From contig URTU01000078.1 of the NCBI GenBank assembly GCA_900550925.1, forward strand, positions 1 through 9,025: DNA of 9,025 nucleotides, read 5' to 3'. Position 1 is the first letter of the stretch; each line of letters begins with the position of its first letter. The notes under the pieces are model-generated. The model searched no databases. It had not been told where the DNA came from and saw nothing but the letters and a program-made list of their open reading frames with translations. Made by a program: the position numbers and the translations under genes. This DNA comes from an uncultured Alistipes sp. Its GTDB lineage: Bacteria; Bacteroidota; Bacteroidia; Bacteroidales; Rikenellaceae. Positions 1 to 7,143 of this stretch are shown one piece after another.

Positions 1-2327
1 GGCGGGAGCCACGGGCGGTCGAGATCCGCGAAGTGGCGATACGGGCCCCGCGCCTGCAACTGCACGGCGATACGGTTACATACAACGTTGCAAGTTTCAC
101 CGAGGCGCAGGACCGTTCGATAGCCGACGTACTCCGGAAAATGCCCGGCATCGATGTCGACAAATCGGGGCAGATCAGCTACAACGGCGACCCGATCAAC
201 AAATTCTACATCGAAGGGCTCGACATGCTCGACGGCCGGTACTCGCTGGCGACAAAAAACATCGCCCCGCAGGATGTGGCGAGCGTCGAGGTGCTCGAAA
301 ACCACCAGCCGATCAAGGCGCTTTCGGGCATTTCATTCAGCGACCGCGCCGCGCTCAACCTGCGTTTGCAGAAACATGCCCGTTCGCACTGGACGGGAAC
401 GCTCCGCGCAAACGGCGGCTGGGCCCCGACGCAGCCCCTGTGGGACGGTTCGCTGTTCTCGATGCGCATCGGTGCGGGCAGCCAGTCGATGTTCAACCTC
501 AAGAGCGACAATACCGGCAACGACCCTACCTCCGAACTGCAGCAACTCTCGGTCGATGAAATAATAAACGGCGGCAGCAACTACTCCGCTCCCCGGTGGT
601 TCCTTACCGGCACCACCTCGGCACCGCTGGACGAGCGTCGCACCCGCTTCAACCGTTCGCATCTGGCCAGTGCCGACAACCTCTGGAAACTCTCGGACGA
701 CTACCAGCTGAGCAGCCATGTGGCATACGGTTACGACCGCACAACATCCCGATACACGGCACGGACGGTACGCTATCTGGCCGACGGCGAGCGGGTCGAG
801 AGCATCGACGAGAATTCCCGCCTGCTGGAGCAGCAGTTGTCGGCCCAGGTGAAACTGCTGGCCAATACCGAACGTTTCTATCTGAATGACCGCCTTTCGG
901 CCGATCTGACGTGGAGCGGATTCCGGTCGGACCTGACGGGCAGCTACCCGAACCGTCAGGAGGCCTCGGCACCGACCCGCCGCGTGGAGAACCGTCTCAA
1001 CTACATCCGCCGCACCGGAAACCGCTCGCTGACCTTCAACTCCGACATCATGTACCTTGCCCAGCCGCAGTGGCTCGAAGTGATGCGCAACGACACTTCA
1101 CAGCGCCAGCAGATCGGCATCAACCTCTTCCATACCAATAACAACATCTCATTCGGGATACAGGCCGGGCGCCGCTGGTCATTCACCGTGAACGGCGGTA
1201 TTTCGGCAATGTTCCGCCGCTTCGACAGCCGTCTGACCGGCGTGGATCCCGAAATACTCGGACGTCCAAACGGCGAAAACACCACTGCCGATCAGGCCGC
1301 ACTCTCCGGCCGTTCGACATTCGGATATGTCGCGGCCTCGCTCCAACCCTCGGCAACATTCAACACGTCAAAAATACGGCTCACGCTTGACCTGCCCGCC
1401 GAATTCCGCCGCTACCGGCTCGAAAAACAATCCTGCAACCGTCCGGTCTGGAGCAGCAGGTTGTCGGCCCGCTGGAACGTCTCGGCCTACTGGACACTCT
1501 CGGCATCGGGCAGCATCGGGCAGTCCACCACCGACGACGATCAGATATTCCCGACAACCCTCATGCGCAACTACCGCAATCTGACAACCGGCATAAGGGC
1601 GCCAAAACAGACAACACAACAAGCACTCTCGGCCGGCATAAAATACCGCAATCCTCTTAACGGGATATTTTTCAATCTGTTTGCCATGCGTTCGTGGAAC
1701 CGGATGCCGCTGATCTCCGAACGCCGTTTCGAGGGCGATTTCATTCTGGACAGCTGGATAGAGCTCCCGAACCGCTCGTCATCATGGCACGTTGCGGCAG
1801 ACATCAGCAAGAACCTCGATGCCATGCACGGACAGGCCGGTCTCGACCTATCTTACCAGTCCTCCGACATACAGACCATACAGCAAGGTGTCACGATGCC
1901 CTACAGGACAGCAATATTAACCCTCTCGCCGCACTTCAACTGCCGCATCACCCGCTGGATGAATGCCGAATACCGGCTGAATTACCACACATCACGCCTG
2001 AAGATAGAGGGAGAGTCCGGCTCTTCGCAGCACGCCTTCGACCAATGTCTGGCGTTGAATATCACCCCGACCGAAGCGCTCGTACTGCAGCTCTCCGGCG
2101 AGCATTACTACACCCGGCTCACCTCGGAGACAAGCAAGCATCTGTTTCTGGCCGACATCTCGGTCCGCTGGAAGATCTCCGAAAAGTGGGAGCTTTCGGC
2201 ATCGGTCGACAACCTGTTCAACCAGTCACAATACGCCTATACGCTTTTCGACGGCCTCAGTTCCTCGTCGTACAGTTACGGAATACGCCCGCGAGATATC
2301 CTCGTCGGTGTCGGCTGGAAGTTCTGA
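1..2327 (+). CDS. TonB-dependent receptor-like outer-membrane protein, 5' end missing
   Basis: This is the C-terminal 774 residues of an outer-membrane beta-barrel protein. The frame is open from the left edge (first whole codon at 3) and the gene clearly starts outside the window, so the GTG at 33 is not a credible start. Near the left edge the segment with GDTVTYNV (residues 22-29), then DVL.KMPGI and NKFYIEG, matches the plug region of a Bacteroidetes family in which a carboxypeptidase-like regulatory domain precedes the plug. That domain would lie upstream. The plug continues to the ENHQPIKAL segment. After about residue 130 the sequence alternates polar and aromatic residues as a large barrel does, and it ends in GVGWKF with a terminal Phe, the usual signal for barrel assembly. 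By family, such proteins sit in the outer membrane and import a ligand with TonB energy. The ligand cannot be told. No SusD-like partner follows; the next gene is on the other strand. Confidence 0.85.
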   Translation, partial: REPRAVEIREVAIRAPRLQLHGDTVTYNVASFTEAQDRSIADVLRKMPGIDVDKSGQISYNGDPINKFYIEGLDMLDGRYSLATKNIAPQDVASVEVLENHQPIKALSGISFSDRAALNLRLQKHARSHWTGTLRANGGWAPTQPLWDGSLFSMRIGAGSQSMFNLKSDNTGNDPTSELQQLSVDEIINGGSNYSAPRWFLTGTTSAPLDERRTRFNRSHLASADNLWKLSDDYQLSSHVAYGYDRTTSRYTARTVRYLADGERVESIDENSRLLEQQLSAQVKLLANTERFYLNDRLSADLTWSGFRSDLTGSYPNRQEASAPTRRVENRLNYIRRTGNRSLTFNSDIMYLAQPQWLEVMRNDTSQRQQIGINLFHTNNNISFGIQAGRRWSFTVNGGISAMFRRFDSRLTGVDPEILGRPNGENTTADQAALSGRSTFGYVAASLQPSATFNTSKIRLTLDLPAEFRRYRLEKQSCNRPVWSSRLSARWNVSAYWTLSASGSIGQSTTDDDQIFPTTLMRNYRNLTTGIRAPKQTTQQALSAGIKYRNPLNGIFFNLFAMRSWNRMPLISERRFEGDFILDSWIELPNRSSSWHVAADISKNLDAMHGQAGLDLSYQSSDIQTIQQGVTMPYRTAILTLSPHFNCRITRWMNAEYRLNYHTSRLKIEGESGSSQHAFDQCLALNITPTEALVLQLSGEHYYTRLTSETSKHLFLADISVRWKISEKWELSASVDNLFNQSQYAYTLFDGLSSSSYSYGIRPRDILVGVGWKF

Positions 2328-2370
2328 GACCGGATGGATGAGGCCGGATGGATGAAGTTGGATGCATGAA
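2328..2370. repeat. short tandem repeat, three 14-15 bp units
   Basis: Directly after the receptor stop codon there are three tandem copies of a unit close to GCCGGATGGATGAA (2328-2342, 2343-2356, 2357-2370). The first two are nearly identical and the third is degenerate. The repeat is non-coding and lies in the 3' flank of the receptor gene. It may be slippage-derived; no function is visible. Confidence 0.6.
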
Positions 2371-2452
2371 ATCCCATGTGTGCAACCGGATGTGCCGCGT
2401 CCCAAAATCCCAAGCCAGGCCGGTTGTATACGCCCCATCTCCACCATCCGCC

Positions 2453-2485
2453 AAAAAAGCCGTCCCGATATGTTTCGGGACGGCT
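2453..2485 (-). terminator. intrinsic terminator of the DUF4919-like gene (ligA-dapA run)
   Basis: A perfect 11-bp stem (AGCCGTCCCGA, 2458-2468, with its complement at 2475-2485) closes a 6-nt loop. Read on the minus strand it is followed by a run of T (complement of the A tract 2453-2458). It lies about 43 bp past the stop of the minus-strand gene ending at 2528. On the plus strand no T tract follows, so it should act mainly for leftward transcription. Confidence 0.9.
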
Positions 2486-2527
2486 CTATCATAACAACCG
2501 CTCGGGGCGCTGTCAGCCAAAACGCTG

Positions 2528-3250
2528 CTACTTGACCGGAATATCGTTGATCTTCCATCCGGGCGATTTCTTGGGCTTTTCCTGCTCGGGGCGCTTCATG
2601 TAGACGCGGCTGAAGTCGAAGAAATAACCTTTGTTTCCATCCTCATCCTTGACCCGCAGCTGCACGTACTCCACCGAGCGGCTGCGCACCTGACGGCGTA
2701 TGATCTCACCGCCACGCCACGCCGTAAAGTCAGCCGCATGCTGGAACGTCAGCACATGCCACGGAGAACTCTCCTTGGTCCCCGATCCGGATGCCGCAAT
2801 CGTCGCCATGACCTTGTTCATACGGTCGTAATTGATGCGTTCGTTGACACGGTCGCCCAACTTGCCGTAAGCAAAGGTCAGGAAATTGAGATTGCTCGGC
2901 GAAAACGGATCCCGAACCATGATACGGTTTCCTGCCTCGACAATCTGCACCAGCTGCAACGAATCGGGATACTCCGTCGTGGCAAGGATCGCCAATACGT
3001 CATGCACCCCGGGATCCGGTTCCAGAGGACGGTAGTTGTCGTCATACACAAAACCGTAATAGAGATAATAGTAGTCGTCGAGCGTCAGGGTCGTATCGCC
3101 AGCCATATACCGCTCCATCAGGTGCGGATAGTAGTGCGGCGATTCGCCGTCGATTATCTCGGCCAGAATCTCTTCATTGTCCGGAACACGCTGCTGTGCC
3201 ATGCCCGTCGCCGGCAAAATCAACAGCATCAAAAACAGGATTCTCAACAT
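2528..3250 (-). CDS. secreted DUF4919-like protein
   Basis: A 240-residue protein with a clear signal peptide: a hydrophobic stretch MLRILFLMLLILPATGMA (1-18) with likely signal peptidase I cleavage before QQ. No lipobox Cys is present, so a periplasmic or secreted soluble protein is expected. The mature part has a tyrosine-rich segment, DDYYYLYYGF (58-67), a helical middle, and an SSPWHVLTFQHAADF stretch (161-175) ahead of a basic strand. From memory this resembles the DUF4919 family, common in gut Bacteroidetes and of unknown function. I have not been able to check a profile. I chose ATG at 3250 because the two-codon-longer start would be a TTG. The gene lies 99 bp downstream of dapA on the same strand and may be transcribed with it; a strong terminator follows. 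The C-terminal end (220-240) is Lys/Pro-rich. Confidence 0.75.
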   Translation of the reverse strand: MLRILFLMLLILPATGMAQQRVPDNEEILAEIIDGESPHYYPHLMERYMAGDTTLTLDDYYYLYYGFVYDDNYRPLEPDPGVHDVLAILATTEYPDSLQLVQIVEAGNRIMVRDPFSPSNLNFLTFAYGKLGDRVNERINYDRMNKVMATIAASGSGTKESSPWHVLTFQHAADFTAWRGGEIIRRQVRSRSVEYVQLRVKDEDGNKGYFFDFSRVYMKRPEQEKPKKSPGWKINDIPVK

Positions 3251-3349
3251 AAACAACAGTTATTTCATTGCTCTTAAATTCACTAACGTAGCCCCGACAC
3301 CCAAAATTGTCCGCCTGAATGCAATATTCCCTCTGCGGGACTCAATGCG

Positions 3350-4243
3350 TCAGATCCCGTTGCGTTCGATCAACATCCGCAACCGTTCGGTCAGTTCGTC
3401 GCTGGCCGGGACAAGCGGCAACCGGAAATTGGGTTCCACCAGCCCCTTGATCGACAGCGCCGTCTTGACACCGACAGGATTGCCCTCGGCGAAGAGTGCT
3501 TCGATGGCTTCGTCCATCCGTGCATATTCCGCCTCGGCCGTCATCCAGTCGCCCGCAAAGGCAGCGTTCACGGCCCGCATGAACGAGGCGGTAAAGACAT
3601 CGGCCGCAACCGAAATCACACCGTCTCCGCCCCGCCGGATCAACGGCAGCGCCATCGAGTCGTCACCCGAAATGACCATGAATCCATCGGGACGGCCGAC
3701 CAGCAACTGTTCGATCTGTCCGATATTTCCCGAAGCCTCCTTGATCCCGACGATGTTCGGAACCTCGCGGGCAAGCCGCAGCGTCGTCTCCGGAAGCATG
3801 TTGACACCCGTCCGCCCGGGGACGTTGTATAGTATCACCGGCAGCGGCGAGGCTCCGGCAACCACCCGGAAATGCTCATAAAGCCCGCGCTGTGTCGGCT
3901 TGTTATAGTATGGCGTGATGCTCAGTATGGCCGTCGCATGCGACAGGTCGACCCGCGAAAGCTGTTCGATAACCTCGGCCGTCGAGTTGCTCCCAACGCC
4001 TACCACTACCGGTACGCGTCCTGCCACACGCTCGTCGACAAAGCGCGATATGTCGACATGCTCCTCGATCAGCAACGTCGGTGTTTCGGCCGTCGTCCCC
4101 AACGTGACTATATAATTGACCCCGTTGCCGATCACATAATCGATCAGCCCGCCCAACGATCGGTAATCTATCGAACCGTCCGCGTTGAACGGCGTTACAA
4201 GTGCCGCACCAACTCCGTGCAGCGTTTCATTTATGTTGTTCAT
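3350..4243 (-). CDS. dapA: 4-hydroxy-tetrahydrodipicolinate synthase
   Basis: A 297-residue class I aldolase of normal family length. DapA condenses pyruvate with aspartate semialdehyde in the cytoplasm, the first committed step of the diaminopimelate/lysine branch. The key residues are visible: the Thr-Thr pair of LGTTAE (50-51), Tyr112/113 in SITPYYNKPT, the catalytic Tyr139 with the carboxylate-binding Arg144 in YNVPGRTG, and the Schiff-base Lys168 in GIKEASGN. The start at 4243 gives the expected N-terminus (MNNINETLHGVGAALVTPF). A start 30 codons upstream is open but adds unconserved sequence. Upstream is only an A-rich stretch (AGAGAAAAAACGT) and no real Shine-Dalgarno sequence, which is usual in Bacteroidetes. 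It lies 120 bp downstream of ligA on the same strand, and I see no TAnnTTTG element in the gap, so cotranscription with ligA is likely. The C-terminal region is typical and shows no defect. Confidence 0.96.
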   Translation of the reverse strand: MNNINETLHGVGAALVTPFNADGSIDYRSLGGLIDYVIGNGVNYIVTLGTTAETPTLLIEEHVDISRFVDERVAGRVPVVVGVGSNSTAEVIEQLSRVDLSHATAILSITPYYNKPTQRGLYEHFRVVAGASPLPVILYNVPGRTGVNMLPETTLRLAREVPNIVGIKEASGNIGQIEQLLVGRPDGFMVISGDDSMALPLIRRGGDGVISVAADVFTASFMRAVNAAFAGDWMTAEAEYARMDEAIEALFAEGNPVGVKTALSIKGLVEPNFRLPLVPASDELTERLRMLIERNGI

Positions 4244-4297
4244 ACGTTTTTTCTCTGATTTGTGATTGATAAATGTTGTTGATCTCCCGCATGAAGG

Positions 4298-4336
4298 GGA
4301 GTGCCCTGTGCGGCCTGCGGCACAACATGCCACTCC
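4298..4336 (-). other. hairpin-forming segment in the ligA-dapA gap
   Basis: In the 120-bp spacer, GGAGTG (4298-4303) pairs with CACTCC (4331-4336), and nested inside TGTGC (4307-4311) pairs with GCACA (4319-4323). The inner and outer stems are separated by unpaired bases. There is no T tract, so it is not an ordinary terminator. It lies 55 bp upstream of the dapA start on the transcribed strand. It might be a processing site or a leader structure, or chance in GC-rich DNA. Confidence 0.35.
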
Positions 4337-4363
4337 GGCCCGTTTAGAATATCCTCAGCCCCC

Positions 4364-6586
4364 TCAGGGCTTTCGGCCCTCCTCCGACGCGAACAGTTCC
4401 AGTTCGGGTGCAGAAGCGGCATCCGTACGTTTTATCCTGGATTTCACCTGTTTGACTGCCGGTTGCTCCGACACTCCCGCCGTGGCCGCATCCGATGAGG
4501 CTGAATCGGGGCTGGCCGCCGCAACAGCTCCATCCGCACTCTTGTCAGACTCTACTGCGTGATACATCTCATCGTCATGAATGGCCGAAGATCCTGCACT
4601 GTCCGATGCAATCATGGCTTCGAACTCCGTCTCGTCGATCATCCTGATTCCAAGCTTTGTGGCCTTCTGCAACTTTGCCGGACCCATCTTCTCGCCCGCC
4701 ACAAGCAGATCCACATTGGCCGAAACGGCCGACAGGTTCTTGCCTCCGTGCAGTTCGATCAACTCCTTCATCTCGTCGCGGCTGTGACGAGCAAACTTGC
4801 CCGACACCACGATATTCATCCCCGCAAACACCTCCGAACGCAATTCGCGCGCCTCCGCCTCAAAACATAGGCCCGCAGCCCGCAGCCGCTCGATAATGGC
4901 ACGGTTGCCTTCGTCGGCAAAGTAATCAATGATGCTTTCGGCAATCTTCTCACCGACCTCGTCCGCCTCGATCAACTCCTCCGGCGTAGCCCGCATCACG
5001 GCATCCATGTTGCCGAAATGAGCTGCCAGATATTTCGCCGTGGTCTCGCCCACGAAACGTATTCCCAACGCAAACAGCACCCGTGCAAACGGCACGTTGC
5101 GAGAATTGCGGATACTCGCAATGATATTCTCGGCCGACTTCTCGCCCAGGCGCGGCAGGACAGCCAACTGTTCGGCCCGCAGGTCGTACAGATCGGCAAC
5201 GTTGTTCACCAGACCAGATTTGTACAACAGTTCGACCGTCTCCTCACCCAGCCCCTCGATATCCATCGCACGGCGACGGATAAAGTGTATGATCCGCCCA
5301 ACGATCTGCGGCGGGCAATGGCTCTGGTTCGGACAGTAGTGCTTTGCCTCGCCCTCGTAGCGCACCAGAGGCGTGCCGCACTCCGGGCATCGGTCTATAT
5401 ACTCGAACGGGCGGCTGTCGGCAGGTCGTTCCGACAGTTCGACACCCGTAATCTTCGGAATTATCTCGCCCCCCTTCTCGACATAGACCATGTCTCCCAG
5501 CCGGATATCGAGCAGCGCAATCTGTTCGGCATTGTGCAGCGTAGCACGTCGCACCGTGGTTCCCGCCAGCAGAACCGGTTCGAGATTGGCGACAGGTGTA
5601 ATGGCCCCCGTCCGGCCCACCTGGAAATCGACGCTCAACAGACGCGTCAGCGCCTGCTCGGCTTTGAACTTGTAGGCCACCGCCCAGCGCGGAACCTTGG
5701 CCGTAAAGCCCAACTGCTGCCGCTGCGAATAGTCGTTGACCTTGATCACCACGCCGTCGGTCGGGAATGGCAGCGAATGCCGCGCCTCATTCCAATACGA
5801 TATATAGTCATAGACCTCGTCTGCCGAGCGGCAGATTCGCATCTTGTCGGAGATCTTGAAACCCCACTCGCGGGCCTTCATCAGGCTGTCCCAGTGCGAT
5901 GCGGCGGGAATCCCCTCCCCGACCAGCTCGTACAACGTACAATCCAGCCCGCGCCGTGCAACCACCGCCGAACTCTGCTGCTTCAGCGTACCGGCCGCTG
6001 CATTCCGCGGATTGGCGAAGAGCTGCTCACCGGCCGCCTCGCGTTCGGCATTCAGACGGTCGAACGAGGCATATGGCATATAGATCTCGCCGCGGATCTC
6101 GAACAGTGGCGGATAATCCCCGCCGGAGAGTTCCAGCGGAATCGTACGCACCGTCCGCACGTTTGCCGTCACATCATCCCCCGAACGGCCGTCGCCGCGC
6201 GTCACGCCCTGCGACAACCGGCCGTCGACGTATGTCAGCGAAATGGCCGTACCGTCGAACTTCAGTTCGCAGACATACTCCACACGCCCCACCTCGCGTT
6301 CGACCCGTTCGAAAAACTCCTTCAGGTCATCCACAGAGTAGGTATTTGCCAGCGAAAGCATCGGATAACGGTGCTCGACCGTCCGGAAATCATTTGTCAG
6401 ATCGCTCCCGACACGGTTCGTCGGCGAATTGGGATCGGCATATTCGGGATACTCCGCCTCGAGCCGCTGCAACTCGTGCATCCGTTCATCGAACTCGAAA
6501 TCACTCACTTCGGGAGCATTCTCGATGTAATACTTCCGATTCTGTTCGTTCAGCCAGCGGCGCAGTTCCTCTATTCTCTCCTTCAT
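4364..6586 (-). CDS. ligA: NAD+-dependent DNA ligase with a long C-terminal tail
   Basis: LigA seals nicks in duplex DNA using NAD+. The 740-residue protein shows the full family order. Domain Ia (1-65) has YYIENAPEVSDFEFD. The nucleotidyltransferase domain carries the adenylated Lys109 in the motif KFDG (109-112), with GDGRSGDDVT and NPRNAAAGTLKQ following. The OB fold is around 320-390. A four-Cys zinc finger uses Cys400, 403, 418 and 424. Helix-hairpin-helix repeats run about 430-580, and the BRCT domain is at about 585-660. Residues 661-740 form an extra tail: Ala/Ser/Asp-rich, then a basic patch KQVKSRIKR (712-720), then PELELF (727-732). LigA is usually about 670 residues, so this tail is unusual. 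The start fits family N-termini. There is no Shine-Dalgarno sequence. A TATCTTTG promoter element lies close upstream. The gene heads the run with dapA. Confidence 0.97.
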   Translation of the reverse strand: MKERIEELRRWLNEQNRKYYIENAPEVSDFEFDERMHELQRLEAEYPEYADPNSPTNRVGSDLTNDFRTVEHRYPMLSLANTYSVDDLKEFFERVEREVGRVEYVCELKFDGTAISLTYVDGRLSQGVTRGDGRSGDDVTANVRTVRTIPLELSGGDYPPLFEIRGEIYMPYASFDRLNAEREAAGEQLFANPRNAAAGTLKQQSSAVVARRGLDCTLYELVGEGIPAASHWDSLMKAREWGFKISDKMRICRSADEVYDYISYWNEARHSLPFPTDGVVIKVNDYSQRQQLGFTAKVPRWAVAYKFKAEQALTRLLSVDFQVGRTGAITPVANLEPVLLAGTTVRRATLHNAEQIALLDIRLGDMVYVEKGGEIIPKITGVELSERPADSRPFEYIDRCPECGTPLVRYEGEAKHYCPNQSHCPPQIVGRIIHFIRRRAMDIEGLGEETVELLYKSGLVNNVADLYDLRAEQLAVLPRLGEKSAENIIASIRNSRNVPFARVLFALGIRFVGETTAKYLAAHFGNMDAVMRATPEELIEADEVGEKIAESIIDYFADEGNRAIIERLRAAGLCFEAEARELRSEVFAGMNIVVSGKFARHSRDEMKELIELHGGKNLSAVSANVDLLVAGEKMGPAKLQKATKLGIRMIDETEFEAMIASDSAGSSAIHDDEMYHAVESDKSADGAVAAASPDSASSDAATAGVSEQPAVKQVKSRIKRTDAASAPELELFASEEGRKP

Positions 6587-6594
6587 GGTTCAGG

Positions 6595-6607
6595 ACGGTC
6601 TTACCGT
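6595..6607 (-). promoter_or_regulatory. small hairpin in the ligA 5' untranslated region
   Basis: ACGGT (6595-6599) and ACCGT (6603-6607) form a 5-bp stem with a 3-nt loop, 8 bp upstream of the ligA start codon. It would occupy most of the short leader if transcription starts just downstream of the -7 element at 6616-6623. With no Shine-Dalgarno sequence present it could affect ribosome access. The stem is short, so chance is possible. Confidence 0.35.
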
Positions 6608-6615
6608 TTCTCGGA

Positions 6616-6623
6616 CAAAGATA
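6616..6623 (-). promoter_or_regulatory. -7 promoter element for ligA
   Basis: On the minus strand this reads TATCTTTG, an exact match to the Bacteroidetes primary sigma -7 consensus TAnnTTTG, 29 bp before the ligA ATG. I see no good TTTG-type -33 element at the usual 19-21 bp spacing. The predicted transcript would have a leader of only about 20-25 nt. Confidence 0.7.
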
Positions 6624-6703
6624 GTGATTTTGTCGTTCCTTTAGCACACCGATGCATTTTTAATGCCCGATTGCAACGTCTCGCCACCCAATCGGAGCGG
6701 ATA

Positions 6704-6717
6704 TCGAAATATTTCGA
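6704..6717. promoter_or_regulatory. 14-bp perfect palindrome, candidate operator
   Basis: TCGAAATATTTCGA is a perfect palindrome, followed on the plus strand by an A tract to 6724. Its centre is about 60 bp upstream of the expected start of the rightward transcript and about 100 bp upstream of that for ligA. It is AT-rich and has no T tract on either side that fits a terminator for a nearby gene, so a protein-binding site is more likely. Confidence 0.45.
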
Positions 6718-6732
6718 AAAAAAATTGCCCGT

Positions 6733-6750
6733 ATGTATCGCCATATACAT
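6733..6750. promoter_or_regulatory. 18-bp inverted repeat next to the promoter, candidate operator
   Basis: ATGTAT (6733-6738) and ATACAT (6745-6750) are exact inverted arms around a 6-bp spacer. The site ends 7 bp before the TATATTTG element and so overlaps where the -33 region of the rightward promoter would be. That position suits a repressor or an activator. Its centre lies 31 bp, close to three helical turns, from the centre of the palindrome at 6704-6717. Confidence 0.45.
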
Positions 6751-6757
6751 TTTTTGG

Positions 6758-6765
6758 TATATTTG
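6758..6765 (+). promoter_or_regulatory. -7 promoter element for the small acidic-tail gene
   Basis: TATATTTG matches the Bacteroidetes TAnnTTTG consensus and lies 23 bp upstream of the ATG at 6789. No clear -33 TTTG is found at the normal spacing; the inverted repeat at 6733-6750 takes that place. A purine-rich AAAGG at 6780-6784 could serve as a weak ribosome binding site. Confidence 0.7.
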
Positions 6766-6788
6766 CGGAAAATTTTCTGAAAGGTATT

Positions 6789-7118
6789 ATGGCCAAAGTC
6801 TCTAACACAAAGAAACATATCGTTACTTCACTTCACAACCTGCCCCTCGAACTGCAGGAGGAACTCAAGAAAAAATATCCCAACGGTTTTACCGACGTCA
6901 TGATTCGGGTCGACAAACCGCAGGGCGATTTCTTCTATGCCGTTCCATTCGAAACCGAAGATACAAGCTATCTGGTAAAGATCGATGTCAAGATCGACGT
7001 CCAGCTCAACGGAAACATGGATGACGATGCCGACAACGACTACTACGACGAGGATGAGATCCAGGGTGCCGACGAGATCGCCGATACCGAAGGGGACGAC
7101 GACAACGACGACGACTGA
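6789..7118 (+). CDS. small conserved-looking protein with very acidic C-terminal tail
   Basis: A 109-residue protein of unknown function. Residues 1-76 look like a compact folded domain: a helix-forming stretch around LPLELQEELKKKYPNGF (18-34), then beta-type segments TDVMIRVDKPQGDFFYAVPF (35-54) and DTSYLVKIDVKIDVQL (58-73). Residues 78-109 form a tail with 19 Asp/Glu of 32 and no Lys or Arg, ending in two GAC triplet runs. I chose the ATG at 6789 because it follows AAAGG and a TATATTTG promoter element by the right distances; the 42-codon upstream extension crosses the promoter and looks non-coding. From memory, similar short proteins occur near housekeeping genes in Bacteroidales, but I cannot name a family. 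The layout of a small domain plus acidic tail recalls the RNA polymerase delta subunit of Firmicutes, but I see no sequence likeness. It is cytoplasmic, with no signal peptide, and appears monocistronic. Confidence 0.85.
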   Translation: MAKVSNTKKHIVTSLHNLPLELQEELKKKYPNGFTDVMIRVDKPQGDFFYAVPFETEDTSYLVKIDVKIDVQLNGNMDDDADNDYYDEDEIQGADEIADTEGDDDNDDD

Positions 7119-7143
7119 TCGCAGCGGAAGCGAAAACTCTCGG

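Noticed and set aside
1694..2341. A 215-codon plus-strand frame within the receptor gene
   Set aside because: It is an out-of-frame shadow of the beta-barrel coding sequence with an Arg/Pro/His-rich composition and no recognisable motif.
3177..3881. A 234-codon plus-strand frame over the dapA-DUF4919 junction
   Set aside because: It runs antisense through the 3' half of dapA and is Ser/Thr/Arg-rich with no family likeness.
4367..4380. Stem-loop at the very end of ligA as a terminator
   Set aside because: The stem has only five pairs and no T tract follows on the minus strand.
4240..4422. A small minus-strand frame across the ligA-dapA gap
   Set aside because: It overlaps the ligA end and the dapA start out of frame, has no ribosome binding site, and the translation shows no pattern.
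6654..6666. GCATT-TTT-AATGC hairpin between the divergent promoters
   Set aside because: Five-base AT-rich arms with a 3-nt loop and no following T tract in a useful place; likely chance.
5018..6805. A 595-codon open frame on the plus strand, antisense to ligA
   Set aside because: It lies almost fully over ligA, has a composition rich in Arg, His, Gln and Leu typical of antisense reading of GC-rich coding DNA, and shows no domain. LigA on the other strand is unmistakable.
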